From NCBI GenBank assembly GCA_035714115.1, contig DASTMO010000024.1, forward strand, positions 1-17,210: DNA of 17,210 nucleotides, given 5' to 3'. This document shows, piece by piece, positions 1 to 9,370 of the stretch. A program made the translations under genes and the position numbers. How positions within the stretch are numbered: position 1 is the stretch's first letter; every line of letters starts with the position of its first letter. The DNA comes from CAMAVH01 sp035714115 (GTDB lineage: Bacteria > Pseudomonadota > Alphaproteobacteria > SMXQ01). The notes under the pieces were generated by a model. It did not search any database. It saw only the letters and a list, made by a program, of their open reading frames with translations, and had not been told where the DNA came from.

Positions 1-34
1 TCCGCGAGCCGCAATCCCGGACGCTCGGGCCGGT

Positions 35-63
35 TTGCATCCCCGCGCCGGATGGCCTAAAAC
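35..63 (+). promoter_or_regulatory. Candidate sigma-70-type promoter for ettA
   Basis: TTGCAT at 35-40 is separated by 17 bases from TAAAAC at 58-63, about 45 bases before the ettA start. The spacing is right, but both boxes match the consensus only partly. This is a weak sequence-only prediction. Nothing else recognisable lies in positions 1-107. Confidence 0.25.
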
Positions 64-107
64 CACGGTTCTTCCGCCCGCAGAATCCAGCCAGATCGGA
101 CCCCCTC

Positions 108-1790
<1,683 letters not shown>

Positions 1791-1807
1791 GTTGCGAAGG
1801 AACAAAG

Positions 1808-1840
1808 AAAAAGGCCGGCGAGTGATCGCCGGCCTTTTTT
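1808..1840. terminator. Bidirectional Rho-independent terminator between ettA and mlaC
   Basis: A perfect GC-rich stem (GGCCGGCGA at 1813-1821, TCGCCGGCC at 1826-1834) closes a GTGA loop. It has five A's on the left (1808-1812) and six T's on the right (1835-1840), so it can terminate transcripts from either side. It sits between the convergent 3' ends of ettA (1790) and the mla genes (1878), which fits use by both. Confidence 0.9.
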
Positions 1841-1877
1841 GTTTCGCGTTGCGCGCGTTTCGCGGCCTATCGGCGGC

Positions 1878-2522
1878 TTAGTTGCCGCGATCGAGTTGCG
1901 CCGTCTTCTCGCGCAGGATTTTCAGCAGGCCGCCGACCTGGCCCTGATTGCGCTGGATCACCGACGCATATTCCTTGCGGTGGGTGAGGGGCATGCTGAT
2001 GCCCTCGACCTTGATGTCGACGGCGCGGAACTCGCCATTCGTCGGGCGGACCAGCATCTCGACCGGGATCGGCTGGCCGCCGGCCGGCTGGTTGATCTGC
2101 GAATAGACGACGGTGTCGCCGTCGATTTCGCGCTCGCGCACCACTTCGAAGGTCTCGCCCGAGTATTTCTTGAACAGGCCGGCGTAGGTGTAGGAGACGA
2201 GCGTCTCATACAGCTTCACGAATTCGGCGCGTTCGGCTTCGCTGGCGCGGTTCCAGTAGGTGCCGAGCACGAAGCGGGCGACCGCTTCTTCATCGAAGCT
2301 CTGCTGCAGCATCGAGCGCATGCGGCTGACGCGTTCGGCGTCGCTGATCTTTTGATCTGTCAGTTCGAGGATGGCTCGATCGCCGAGCGCCTGAACGAAC
2401 TTGCCGGCATCGGTGATACCCGCCGGCGCTTGCGCGCGCGCATCGCCGACGATGGCGAAAGCCGAAGCGGCGACACCGATTGCAAAAGCGGCGAGAAGAC
2501 GCCGCCGACTGAAGAAGGTCAT
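1878..2522 (-). CDS. mlaC: MlaC/Ttg2D-family periplasmic phospholipid-binding protein
   Basis: MlaC proteins ferry phospholipids across the periplasm between the outer-membrane MlaA complex and the inner-membrane MlaFEDB ABC complex, helping to keep the outer membrane asymmetric. The length of 214 aa is close to E. coli MlaC (211 aa). The N-terminus is a signal peptide with SRRRLL at residues 5-10, a hydrophobic stretch and a DARA/QA cleavage-like site near residue 30; the arginines resemble a Tat motif. The mature part keeps family features such as the FDEEAVARFVLGTYW stretch and a C-terminal region with a DIKVEG strand. It lies 30 bases downstream of mlaA on the same strand, so the two are probably co-transcribed. 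The mlaFED genes are not in this window. HpnM, a hopanoid-cluster relative, is an alternative name, but the mlaA neighbour favours MlaC. Confidence 0.88.
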   Translation of the reverse strand: MTFFSRRRLLAAFAIGVAASAFAIVGDARAQAPAGITDAGKFVQALGDRAILELTDQKISDAERVSRMRSMLQQSFDEEAVARFVLGTYWNRASEAERAEFVKLYETLVSYTYAGLFKKYSGETFEVVREREIDGDTVVYSQINQPAGGQPIPVEMLVRPTNGEFRAVDIKVEGISMPLTHRKEYASVIQRNQGQVGGLLKILREKTAQLDRGN

Positions 2523-2552
2523 CGCAATTCCACTGCGCTGGGAATGGGACAG

Positions 2553-3413
2553 TTAGCGCGACGGGCGGAAGGTGACGACGTCGTCCGGCAGGGCGGCTTG
2601 GGCGCGCGTCAGGTTCGGACGGCCCTCGTCGTCGCTCGGACGGCTGTTGCGGATGTCGTTGGTGCGCTGCTGGCGATAGAGACTGCGGATCGCCGCGTAG
2701 TAGTCGAGCGAGGTGCGCTCCAGCTCGTTCAGCACGTCGATGCTGCGCGCGCGCGCGTCGATGCCGGTCAGGCCGGCGCGCACGTAGATCAGCCATTCGA
2801 GATCTTCGTTGTCGAGATAGATGTTGACCGGATCGACCAGCCATTCGGCGACTATGCCCGAGGTGTCGCGCAGGTTCGACGGGCCGAGGATCGGCAGCAT
2901 CAGGTAGGGGCCGTCGCCGATGCCCCACACCGCGAGCGTCTGGCCGAAGTCCTCGCCGCGATAGGGAATGCCGCGGTCGGCGGCGAGATCCAAGACGCCG
3001 CCGAGGCCGGCGGTGGTGTTGAGCAGGAAGCGGCCGATGGTGTTGCCGGCCGCCTGCATGTCGCCCTGCAGCAGGTTGTTCAGCAGGATGATGGGGCTGC
3101 GCAGGTTGCGCAGGAAATTGCGGATGCCGTCCTGAGCTTCCTGCGGCAGCACGCTGCGATAGATCTGGGCCGCCGGCTTGATGAAGACGCCATCGACGAC
3201 GCGGTTGAATTCGAAGATGCCGCGGTTGAGGCCTTCGAGCGGATCGTTCTCGTCTTCCATGTCGGCCATCGGCTGCGCCTGAGCTTCGAGCTCGGCAGTC
3301 AGCGGATCGCGCAGATTGTCCATCGCGGTGGCCTGGGCCGCGCTGGTCGCCAGCGAAGCGCCGAGCAGGGCCGTCGAAAGGAACAGGGAGCGGGAGATGG
3401 TGGCGATGGACAT
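2553..3413 (-). CDS. mlaA: MlaA (VacJ)-family outer-membrane lipid asymmetry protein, without a lipobox
   Basis: MlaA removes mislocalised phospholipids from the outer leaflet of the outer membrane and hands them to MlaC. The 286-aa product has the family blocks in order: NDPLEGLNRGIFEFN (residues 56-70), RNFLRNLRSP with LLNNLLQGD (about 98-118), GRFLLNTTAGLGG (127-139) and EDFGQTLAVWGIGDGPYLMLP (154-174). The C-terminal tail after about residue 245 is polar and low in conservation signals. The N-terminus is a clear signal sequence (residues 1-29), but the protein contains no cysteine at all, so it cannot carry the lipid anchor usual in E. coli MlaA. An AQA-like site near residues 26-28 suggests cleavage by signal peptidase I. 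I took the first ATG; the few in-frame upstream codons add no cysteine. It is the first gene of a two-gene operon with mlaC. Confidence 0.92.
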   Translation of the reverse strand: MSIATISRSLFLSTALLGASLATSAAQATAMDNLRDPLTAELEAQAQPMADMEDENDPLEGLNRGIFEFNRVVDGVFIKPAAQIYRSVLPQEAQDGIRNFLRNLRSPIILLNNLLQGDMQAAGNTIGRFLLNTTAGLGGVLDLAADRGIPYRGEDFGQTLAVWGIGDGPYLMLPILGPSNLRDTSGIVAEWLVDPVNIYLDNEDLEWLIYVRAGLTGIDARARSIDVLNELERTSLDYYAAIRSLYRQQRTNDIRNSRPSDDEGRPNLTRAQAALPDDVVTFRPSR

Positions 3414-3748
3414 TTGGACCTGACGAGCGGCTCTGAGGCGATAGCGCGGATTTAGCGAAAACGCCCCGGATTGGGTGAAAGGCGAAACCAGTCAGGGAGA
3501 TGCGAGGATGCGTCGGCGCGGCCTGGCCATACGGCCCATCCGCCCTTCGCTCTCACGAGCCCCCCTTGCGGTCTGGAGGTAACACAGAGAACGTAAAAAC
3601 TCTATCAAGATCAAAGGCTCTGGACTCTCTTGGCACCCCCTGTTGCGGCTTTGCCGCAGATCGTACGGAGGGATGTCATGAATCCACTGGAACGAGCATA
3701 ACAATATAATTATATCTTAATCAATTAGCCAAAGGTGACACCCACTCC
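3414..3748. other. Divergent intergenic region, no convincing gene
   Basis: This 335-base gap separates mlaA (leftward) from the methionine operon (rightward) and must hold promoters for both. The stretch from about 3580 to 3730 is much richer in A and T than its surroundings. A 6-bp perfect hairpin (TGCGGC at 3644-3649, loop TTT, GCCGCA at 3653-3658) is present but has no T-tract. Two short open frames of about 70 codons run on opposite strands across 3492-3709; neither has a recognisable domain or a good ribosome site, and I do not call them genes. I compared the region by eye with SAM-II, SAH and cobalamin riboswitches, SRP RNA and tmRNA and saw no match. Confidence 0.5.
3704..3715. promoter_or_regulatory. 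Perfect 12-bp palindrome with -10-like box; candidate promoter/operator of the methionine operon
   Basis: ATATAATTATAT at 3704-3715 is its own reverse complement and contains TATAAT at 3705-3710, and also on the opposite strand. It lies 33 bases before the ArsR-fusion start codon. ArsR-family repressors commonly bind AT-rich palindromes overlapping their own promoters, so autoregulation is a reasonable inference. No clear -35 box is seen at the expected distance, and I have not matched this site to a known motif. Confidence 0.4.
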
Positions 3749-4729
3749 ATGACTACGATGGACGACTACCTCGATAAGCTCCGGGCCGCCGCAGAGCCCA
3801 CGCGCCTGCGTCTTTTGGCCTTATGTGCCCAGGGCGAATTGACGGTGACTGAGCTGACCCAGATCCTCGGCCAGAGCCAGCCGCGCGTCTCCCGCCACCT
3901 CAAGCTGATGGTCGAAGCCGGCCTGCTGGACCGTTTCCGCGAGGGGACCTGGGCCTTTTACCGTCTGGCCCAGGGCGACGCCGCCGGCCTGGCGCACAAG
4001 CTCATCGAAATGATGCCGACGGACGACGGCCAGTTGGGGCTCGACAACGAGCGCCTCAAGTCCATCAAGGACAGCCGCGCCGAGACGGCGGCCAGCTATT
4101 TCAGCAAAAACGCGGCCCAGTGGGACAAAATCCGCGAGATGTACGCCCACGACGATGACGTGGAAAAGGCGCTGCTCGGGCTGCTGCCGAAGGGCAGTCT
4201 TGGCGACGTGCTCGACATCGGCACCGGTACCGGCAAGCTTTTGACCATGCTTGGCGCTAGGGCTGAGCAAGCGGTTGGCATCGACGCCTCGCGCGAAATG
4301 CTGGCCCTGGCGCGCGCCAATCTCGATGCTGCGGGGCTGCGCCAGTGCCAGGTGCGTCACGGCGACATGTACATGCTGCCGGTGCCCTCGCAGTCGTTCG
4401 ACCTGGTCACCATCCATCAGGTGCTGCATTACGCGGCCGATCCTAGTGCGGCGATCGCCGAGGCGGCGCGTGCGTTGCGTGCCGGCGGCCGTTTGATCGT
4501 GGTCGATTTTGCGCCCCATGAGCAGGAGTTCATGCGCGATGAACATGCGCATCGCCGCCTGGGTTTTTCGGATAGTGAAATGCAGGGCTGGTTCAAGGCC
4601 GCTGGCCTGAAGTCGGCAGCGCCCGTGCGCTTGCCCGGCTCGCCGCTCACCGTCGTGTTGTGGGCGGCCGACCGGCCGGCCGAAGCGCAGGCTGCGGCGG
4701 GCGTCGCCACGCGCGCCGCCACCGCTTGA
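3749..4729 (+). CDS. ArsR-family regulator fused to a SAM-dependent methyltransferase domain
   Basis: This is a two-domain protein of 326 aa. Residues about 8-90 form an ArsR winged helix-turn-helix; SQPRVSRHLKLMVEAGLL at 43-60 is the recognition-helix region. Residues about 110-300 form a class I methyltransferase, with the SAM-binding glycine loop VLDIGTGTG at 154-162, acidic GIDAS at 177-181, and TIHQVLHY and GGRLIVVDFAPHE as later strands. Cysteines occur only at 26 and 200, so the metal-binding Cys motif of arsenic or zinc sensors is absent. The gene lies 37 bases upstream of metF on the same strand, so it probably regulates the methionine cycle by sensing SAM or SAH through its C-terminal domain. 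SahR-type ArsR regulators of this pathway are known in Proteobacteria; whether this one methylates anything is unknown. AAAGGTG at 3731-3737 is a plausible ribosome site for the ATG at 3749. Confidence 0.9.
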   Translation: MTTMDDYLDKLRAAAEPTRLRLLALCAQGELTVTELTQILGQSQPRVSRHLKLMVEAGLLDRFREGTWAFYRLAQGDAAGLAHKLIEMMPTDDGQLGLDNERLKSIKDSRAETAASYFSKNAAQWDKIREMYAHDDDVEKALLGLLPKGSLGDVLDIGTGTGKLLTMLGARAEQAVGIDASREMLALARANLDAAGLRQCQVRHGDMYMLPVPSQSFDLVTIHQVLHYAADPSAAIAEAARALRAGGRLIVVDFAPHEQEFMRDEHAHRRLGFSDSEMQGWFKAAGLKSAAPVRLPGSPLTVVLWAADRPAEAQAAAGVATRAATA

Positions 4730-4754
4730 GGGCGCCGCCCAGCGCGCGTTTATT

Positions 4755-4759
4755 GAGGA
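4755..4759 (+). promoter_or_regulatory. Ribosome-binding site for metF
   Basis: GAGGA lies seven bases before GTG at 4767. It supports the GTG start, from which the protein begins a short distance before the conserved SFEFFPPK block. Confidence 0.75.
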
Positions 4760-4766
4760 CAATTTC

Positions 4767-5687
4767 GTGAGCGATCCCCTCGGCGTCGTCGCCGATCCAT
4801 CTGGTTTGCAGGTCTCCTTCGAATTCTTCCCGCCCAAGACGGAGAAGATGGAAGAAAGTTTGTGGCAGGCGGTGCGCCGTCTCGAGCCGATGGCGCCGCG
4901 ATTCGTCTCCGTCACTTACGGCGCCGGCGGCACGACGCGCGAGCGCACTCATACCACCGTCGCGCGCCTGCGCGCCGAAACCTCGCTCGAGCCCGCGGCG
5001 CATCTGACTTGCGTCGGCGCGACGCGAGAAGAGGTCGACGAGGTGGCACGGCAATATTGGGCGGCCGGCGTGCGTCATATCGTGGCGCTGCGCGGCGACG
5101 CGCCGCCGGGTCCAGACGGCACCTTCGCGCCTTACACGCCGCATCCCGGCGGCTACGCTTATGCCGCCGATCTCGTCGCCGGCTTGAAAAAGGTCGCCGA
5201 CTTCGAAATTTCGGTCGCCGCCTATCCCGAGATGCATCCGACGGCGACGAACGCCGAGGCGGATCTCGACAATCTGAAGAAGAAGGTCGACGCCGGGGCG
5301 ACGCGCGCCATCACGCAATATTTCTTCGATCCGGCGGTCTATCTGCGGTTTGTCGAAAAGGCCCGTAAAGCCGGCATTTCCGTGCCCATCGTGCCGGGCA
5401 TCCTGCCGGTGACGAATTTCGCTCAGGTGGTGAAGTTCAGCAAAGCCTGCGGCACCGCGGTGCCGCCGTGGCTCGCGCGTCTGTTCGAGGATCTCGACGA
5501 AGATCCCGACACGCGCCGCCTCGTCGCCGCCACCGTCGCGGCGCGCCAATGCCTGGCGCTGGAGAACGCGGGCGTGAAGGAATTCCATTTCTACACGCTC
5601 AACCGCGCCGACCTCGTCTACGCCATCTGCCACATCCTCGGCTTGCGCCCCAACGCGGGCGAGGCTGCGAAGGAAATTCGCGCATGA
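4767..5687 (+). CDS. metF: 5,10-methylenetetrahydrofolate reductase MetF
   Basis: MetF is a cytoplasmic FAD enzyme that reduces 5,10-methylene-THF to 5-methyl-THF, the methyl donor for the next gene, metH. The 306-aa product matches the usual bacterial size (about 296 aa) and has no regulatory C-terminal domain of the eukaryotic type. SFEFFPPKT at residues 17-25 contains Glu19, equivalent to catalytic Glu28 of E. coli. ALRGDAP at 107-113 contains Asp111, equivalent to the flavin-contacting Asp120. YPEMHP at 153-158 and ITQYFFD at 182-188 are further TIM-barrel family blocks. The start is GTG, chosen for its ribosome site. The stop codon overlaps the metH start (ATGA at 5684-5687), pointing to translational coupling and matched production of the two enzymes. 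Confidence 0.97.
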   Translation: MSDPLGVVADPSGLQVSFEFFPPKTEKMEESLWQAVRRLEPMAPRFVSVTYGAGGTTRERTHTTVARLRAETSLEPAAHLTCVGATREEVDEVARQYWAAGVRHIVALRGDAPPGPDGTFAPYTPHPGGYAYAADLVAGLKKVADFEISVAAYPEMHPTATNAEADLDNLKKKVDAGATRAITQYFFDPAVYLRFVEKARKAGISVPIVPGILPVTNFAQVVKFSKACGTAVPPWLARLFEDLDEDPDTRRLVAATVAARQCLALENAGVKEFHFYTLNRADLVYAICHILGLRPNAGEAAKEIRA

Positions 5688-8600
5688 GCGCCATTCTCGA
5701 TTTTCTGAAGACAAACGTCCTGCTCGCCGACGGCGGCACAGGCACGATCGTCCAGAGCATGAATCTCGACGTCGAGAAGGATTATCTCGGCCAGGAGAAC
5801 TGCACCGAAATTCTCAACAAGAGCCGGCCCGATCTGGTGAAGTTCATCCACCGCGGCTATCTCGCCGCCGGTTCGGATGCCGTCACCACCAACAGTTTCG
5901 GCGGCTCGCCGATCACGCTCGGCGAATTCGGTCTGCAGGACGAAGCCTTCGAGATCAACAAACTCGCCGTCGAGCTGGCGCGCGAAACGATCGCGGAATT
6001 CGCCGCCGACGGCCGTCCGCGCTTCGTGCTCGGCGACATCGGCCCCGGCACCAAGCTGCCGAGCCTCGGCCATATTGACTACCAGTCGCTCGAAGACGCC
6101 TTCGCCATCCAGTCGGCCGGCCTGATCGCCGGCGGCTGCGACGCCATCCTGGTCGAGACCTGCCAGGATCCGTTGCAGATCAAGGCCGCCGTCAACGGCG
6201 CCAAGCGCGCGCGGCTCGAGGCGAAGAAGAATGTGCCGATCTTCGTGCAGGTGACGGTGGAGACCACCGGCACGCTGCTGGTCGGCGCGGATATCGCCGC
6301 CGCCGCGACGGTCATCCACGCGCTCGACGTGCCAGTCATGGGGCTCAATTGCGCCACCGGTCCGCGCGAGATGGTCGAGCATGTGAATTGGCTCGGCGCC
6401 AACTGGACCGGCCCGGTGGTCGTGCAGCCGAACGCCGGCCTGCCCGAACTGGTCGACGGGAAGACGCATTATCCGCTGTCGCCCGAAGAGCTGGTCAAGT
6501 GGATGGAGCGCTTCCTCACCGAGGACGGCGTGAACATGATCGGCGGTTGCTGCGGCACCTCGCCGGATCACATCAAGGCGCTCGACGGCTTGCTGCGCAA
6601 GCTGGCCGCCGACAGCGGACGCAATACGCATCGCCCCGCGCCGAAGAAGCGCAAGGTGAGCTGGACGCCGTCAGTCGCCTCGCTCTATTCGCAGGTGCCG
6701 CTGCGCCAGGAGAACGCCTATTTCTCCATCGGCGAACGCTGCAACGCCAACGGCTCCAAGCAATTCCGCATGCTCCAGGAAGCCGGCGACTGGGACGGCT
6801 GCGTCGCCATGGGCCGCGAGCAGGTCCAGGAAGGTTCGCACGCGCTCGACGTCTGCACCGCCTTCGTCGGCCGCGACGAAGTCTCCGACATGACCAACGT
6901 GATCAGCCGCATGCGCGGCTCGGTGACGGCGCCGCTGGTGATCGATTCCACGGAATTGCCCGTGCTGGAAGCGGCGCTGAAGCTCTATGGCGGCAAGGCG
7001 ATTCTGAACTCGATCAACTTCGAGGACGGCGAGGAGCCGGCCGAGAAGCGCATGATCCTGGCCAAGCGTTTCGGCGCGGCGGTGGTGGCGCTCACCATCG
7101 AAGAGGCCGGCATGGCCAAGGATGTCGAGAGCAAGGTGCGCATCGCCAAGCGCCTGCACGACTTCGCCTGCGTCAAGCACGGCCTGCCGCCCAGCGATCT
7201 GATGATCGACCCGCTGACCTTCACGATCTGCACCGGCAACGAAGACGACCGCAAGCTCGGCCTCTACACGCTCGACGCCATCGAGCGCATCGCCAAGGAA
7301 TTGCCCGAGGCGCAGATCATTCTCGGCCTGTCGAACATCTCCTTCGGCCTCAATCCGGCCGCGCGCCATGTGCTCAACTCGGTCTATCTCGACCATGCCA
7401 TCAAGCGCGGCCTGACCGGGGCCATCGCGCATTTCTCGCGCATCATGCCGCTGCACAAGATTCCCGAAGAGGAAGTGCGTGTTGCCGAAGACCTGATTTT
7501 CGATCGCCGTCGCGAGGATTACGATCCGCTGCAGGCCTTCCTGGCTTTGTTCCAGGACCGCAGCAGCGCCGCCAAGACGGTGAAGGTGCGCTCGGACAAG
7601 GTTGAGGAGCGCCTCAAGCAGCGCATCGTCGACGGCGACCGCAAGGGCATCGACGAAGACCTCGCCGAGGCGATGAAGAGCCACAAGCCGCTCGACATCA
7701 TCAACGTCTTCCTCCTCGACGGCATGAAGGTGGTCGGCGAGCTGTTCGGCGCCGGCAAGATGCAGCTGCCGTTCGTGCTCCAGTCGGCTGAGACCATGAA
7801 GGCCGCGGTCGCCTACCTCGAGCCGCACATGGAGCGCGTCGAGGGCCAGGAGAAGGGCGTGATCGTGCTCGCCACCGTGAAGGGCGACGTGCACGACATC
7901 GGCAAGAATCTCGTCGACATCATCCTGACCAACAACGGCTACAAGGTCGTCAACCTCGGCATCAAGCAGCCGGTCGGCGCGATCATCGAGGCGGCCAACC
8001 AGAACAAGGCCGACGCCATCGGCATGTCCGGCCTGCTGGTCAAATCGACCGTGGTGATGCGCGAAAACCTCGAAGAGATGCAGCGCCAGGGGCTCGACAT
8101 TCCCGTCATGCTCGGCGGCGCGGCGCTGACGCGCCAATATGTCGAGCAGGATTGCCTGGCGGCTTACGGCGGCAAGCGCGTGGCTTATGCGCGCGACGCT
8201 TTCGACGGCCTCGGCCTGATGGACAAGATCGTCAGCAAGACGTTTGACGAGTTCGTCGCCGGCGCGGCGGCCAAGGCCGCGGCGCGCCCGAAGAACACGC
8301 GCCGCGCCTCCATGCGCGTCGTGCCTACTGTCGACGGCGATCGGCCCAAGAGCGAGGCGGAAGGCTTCGACGAATCGAGCATCTTGCGTCCGGTCGATTA
8401 CGAAGAGATCAAGCTCCACAAGGAGGATCTGCAGCGCGGCGTCGACGTGCCGAAGCCGCCGTTCTACGGCGCGCGCTTCATCGAGAAGGCGCCGCTGCAG
8501 AATCTGGTGAGCTATCTGAACGAGCGCATGCTCTATCAATTCCATTGGGGCTATCGCAAGGACGGCCGCACGCTGGAAGAATACATGGCCTGGGCGCGCA

Positions 8601-9238
8601 AGGAGCTGCGCCCGATCGCCATGAAGCTGCTCAAGCAGTGCGAAGACGAGAAGATCCTGCAGCCGAAGGCGGCTTACGGCTTCTGGAAATGCGCGTCCGA
8701 AGGCAACAGCGTCGTGCTGTTCGAGGAAGACGGGCAGACCGAAGTCACGCGCTTCGAGTTTCCGCGTCAGAACAAGCCGGGCGGCCTGTGCATCGCCGAT
8801 TTCTTCCGCGATATCTCGGCCAACGCGCGCGACGTGATCGGCCTGCAGGTCGTCACGCAAGGCGACAACGCCTCCGAAGTGGCGCGCCAATGGTTCGCCG
8901 CCGACCGCTATCAGGACTATCTCTACCTGCACGGTCTCGGCATCGAGATGACCGAAGCGCTGGCCGAGTATGTCCACACGCGCCTGCGCAACGATCTCGG
9001 CATCGCCGGCGACGACGACCGCGACATGGACAAGCTGTTGGCCCAGGGCTATCGCGGCTCGCGCTATTCCTTCGGCTATCCGGCCTGTCCGAATCTGGCC
9101 GATCAGCACAAGCTCATCGGGCTTTTGGGCGCCGACAAGCTCGGCATCACCATGACCGATGGCGATATGCTCGACCCCGAACAATCGACTTCGGCTATCG
9201 TCGTGCACCACCCGCAGGCGAAATACTTCTCAGTATGA
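5684..9238 (+). CDS. metH: Cobalamin-dependent methionine synthase MetH
   Basis: MetH transfers the methyl group of 5-methyl-THF through cobalamin to homocysteine, giving methionine. The full-length 1184-aa protein has all four modules. The homocysteine domain (about 1-320) has zinc ligands Cys223 (NCATGP) and Cys289-Cys290 (GGCCGTSPDH). The pterin domain (about 340-610) starts near FSIGERCN. The cobalamin cap and binding domain (about 630-870) has DVHDIGKNLV with cobalt ligand His737. The SAM reactivation domain (about 900-1184) has YRGSRYSFGYPACP at 1123-1136. An Ala/Arg/Lys-rich linker at about 863-897 joins the last two. An open frame extends further upstream inside metF, but ATG at 5684 fits the family N-terminus and has AAGGA at 5670-5674. 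There is no cobalamin riboswitch ahead of it, which fits control from the operon promoter. Confidence 0.98.
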   Translation: MSAILDFLKTNVLLADGGTGTIVQSMNLDVEKDYLGQENCTEILNKSRPDLVKFIHRGYLAAGSDAVTTNSFGGSPITLGEFGLQDEAFEINKLAVELARETIAEFAADGRPRFVLGDIGPGTKLPSLGHIDYQSLEDAFAIQSAGLIAGGCDAILVETCQDPLQIKAAVNGAKRARLEAKKNVPIFVQVTVETTGTLLVGADIAAAATVIHALDVPVMGLNCATGPREMVEHVNWLGANWTGPVVVQPNAGLPELVDGKTHYPLSPEELVKWMERFLTEDGVNMIGGCCGTSPDHIKALDGLLRKLAADSGRNTHRPAPKKRKVSWTPSVASLYSQVPLRQENAYFSIGERCNANGSKQFRMLQEAGDWDGCVAMGREQVQEGSHALDVCTAFVGRDEVSDMTNVISRMRGSVTAPLVIDSTELPVLEAALKLYGGKAILNSINFEDGEEPAEKRMILAKRFGAAVVALTIEEAGMAKDVESKVRIAKRLHDFACVKHGLPPSDLMIDPLTFTICTGNEDDRKLGLYTLDAIERIAKELPEAQIILGLSNISFGLNPAARHVLNSVYLDHAIKRGLTGAIAHFSRIMPLHKIPEEEVRVAEDLIFDRRREDYDPLQAFLALFQDRSSAAKTVKVRSDKVEERLKQRIVDGDRKGIDEDLAEAMKSHKPLDIINVFLLDGMKVVGELFGAGKMQLPFVLQSAETMKAAVAYLEPHMERVEGQEKGVIVLATVKGDVHDIGKNLVDIILTNNGYKVVNLGIKQPVGAIIEAANQNKADAIGMSGLLVKSTVVMRENLEEMQRQGLDIPVMLGGAALTRQYVEQDCLAAYGGKRVAYARDAFDGLGLMDKIVSKTFDEFVAGAAAKAAARPKNTRRASMRVVPTVDGDRPKSEAEGFDESSILRPVDYEEIKLHKEDLQRGVDVPKPPFYGARFIEKAPLQNLVSYLNERMLYQFHWGYRKDGRTLEEYMAWARKELRPIAMKLLKQCEDEKILQPKAAYGFWKCASEGNSVVLFEEDGQTEVTRFEFPRQNKPGGLCIADFFRDISANARDVIGLQVVTQGDNASEVARQWFAADRYQDYLYLHGLGIEMTEALAEYVHTRLRNDLGIAGDDDRDMDKLLAQGYRGSRYSFGYPACPNLADQHKLIGLLGADKLGITMTDGDMLDPEQSTSAIVVHHPQAKYFSV

Positions 9239-9370
9239 CAATCGGTTAGATCTGATTGCTGCGCCGCAAGATAGTCCGCGCCTATCGGAAGATCGCTTAC
9301 TTCTATAGAATAGGTCGTCCAGCATTGCGGCATGGTCCGGGTCTTTTCCGCGGCCATGCGGGGGGAGAGC

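Noticed and set aside
1839..3455. Long open frame on the plus strand opposite mlaC and mlaA
   Set aside because: Antisense shadow. It starts inside the ettA terminator region and lacks a ribosome site; the minus-strand products are clear Mla proteins.
3492..3709. Two overlapping frames of about 70 codons on opposite strands
   Set aside because: No ribosome site, no domain, and they mirror one another; at least one must be a shadow and neither has support.
3414..3748. A methionine-related riboswitch (SAM-II, SAH or cobalamin) ahead of the metF-metH operon
   Set aside because: None of the conserved core sequences could be found by eye, and the likely promoter leaves a leader of only about 30 bases.
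5468..5683. N-terminal extension of metH inside metF
   Set aside because: The extra 72 residues are Arg-rich, overlap metF out of frame and are absent from the family. ATG at 5684 has a ribosome site and the usual N-terminus.
6671..9211. Very long open frame on the minus strand opposite metH
   Set aside because: It is the antisense shadow of a high-GC gene. The translation is rich in Arg, Ala, His and Asp with no recognisable domain, while the plus strand encodes full-length MetH with all its motifs.
9239..9258. Weak inverted repeat CAATC/GATTG just after metH
   Set aside because: A five-base stem with a ten-base loop and no T-tract is too weak to be a terminator.
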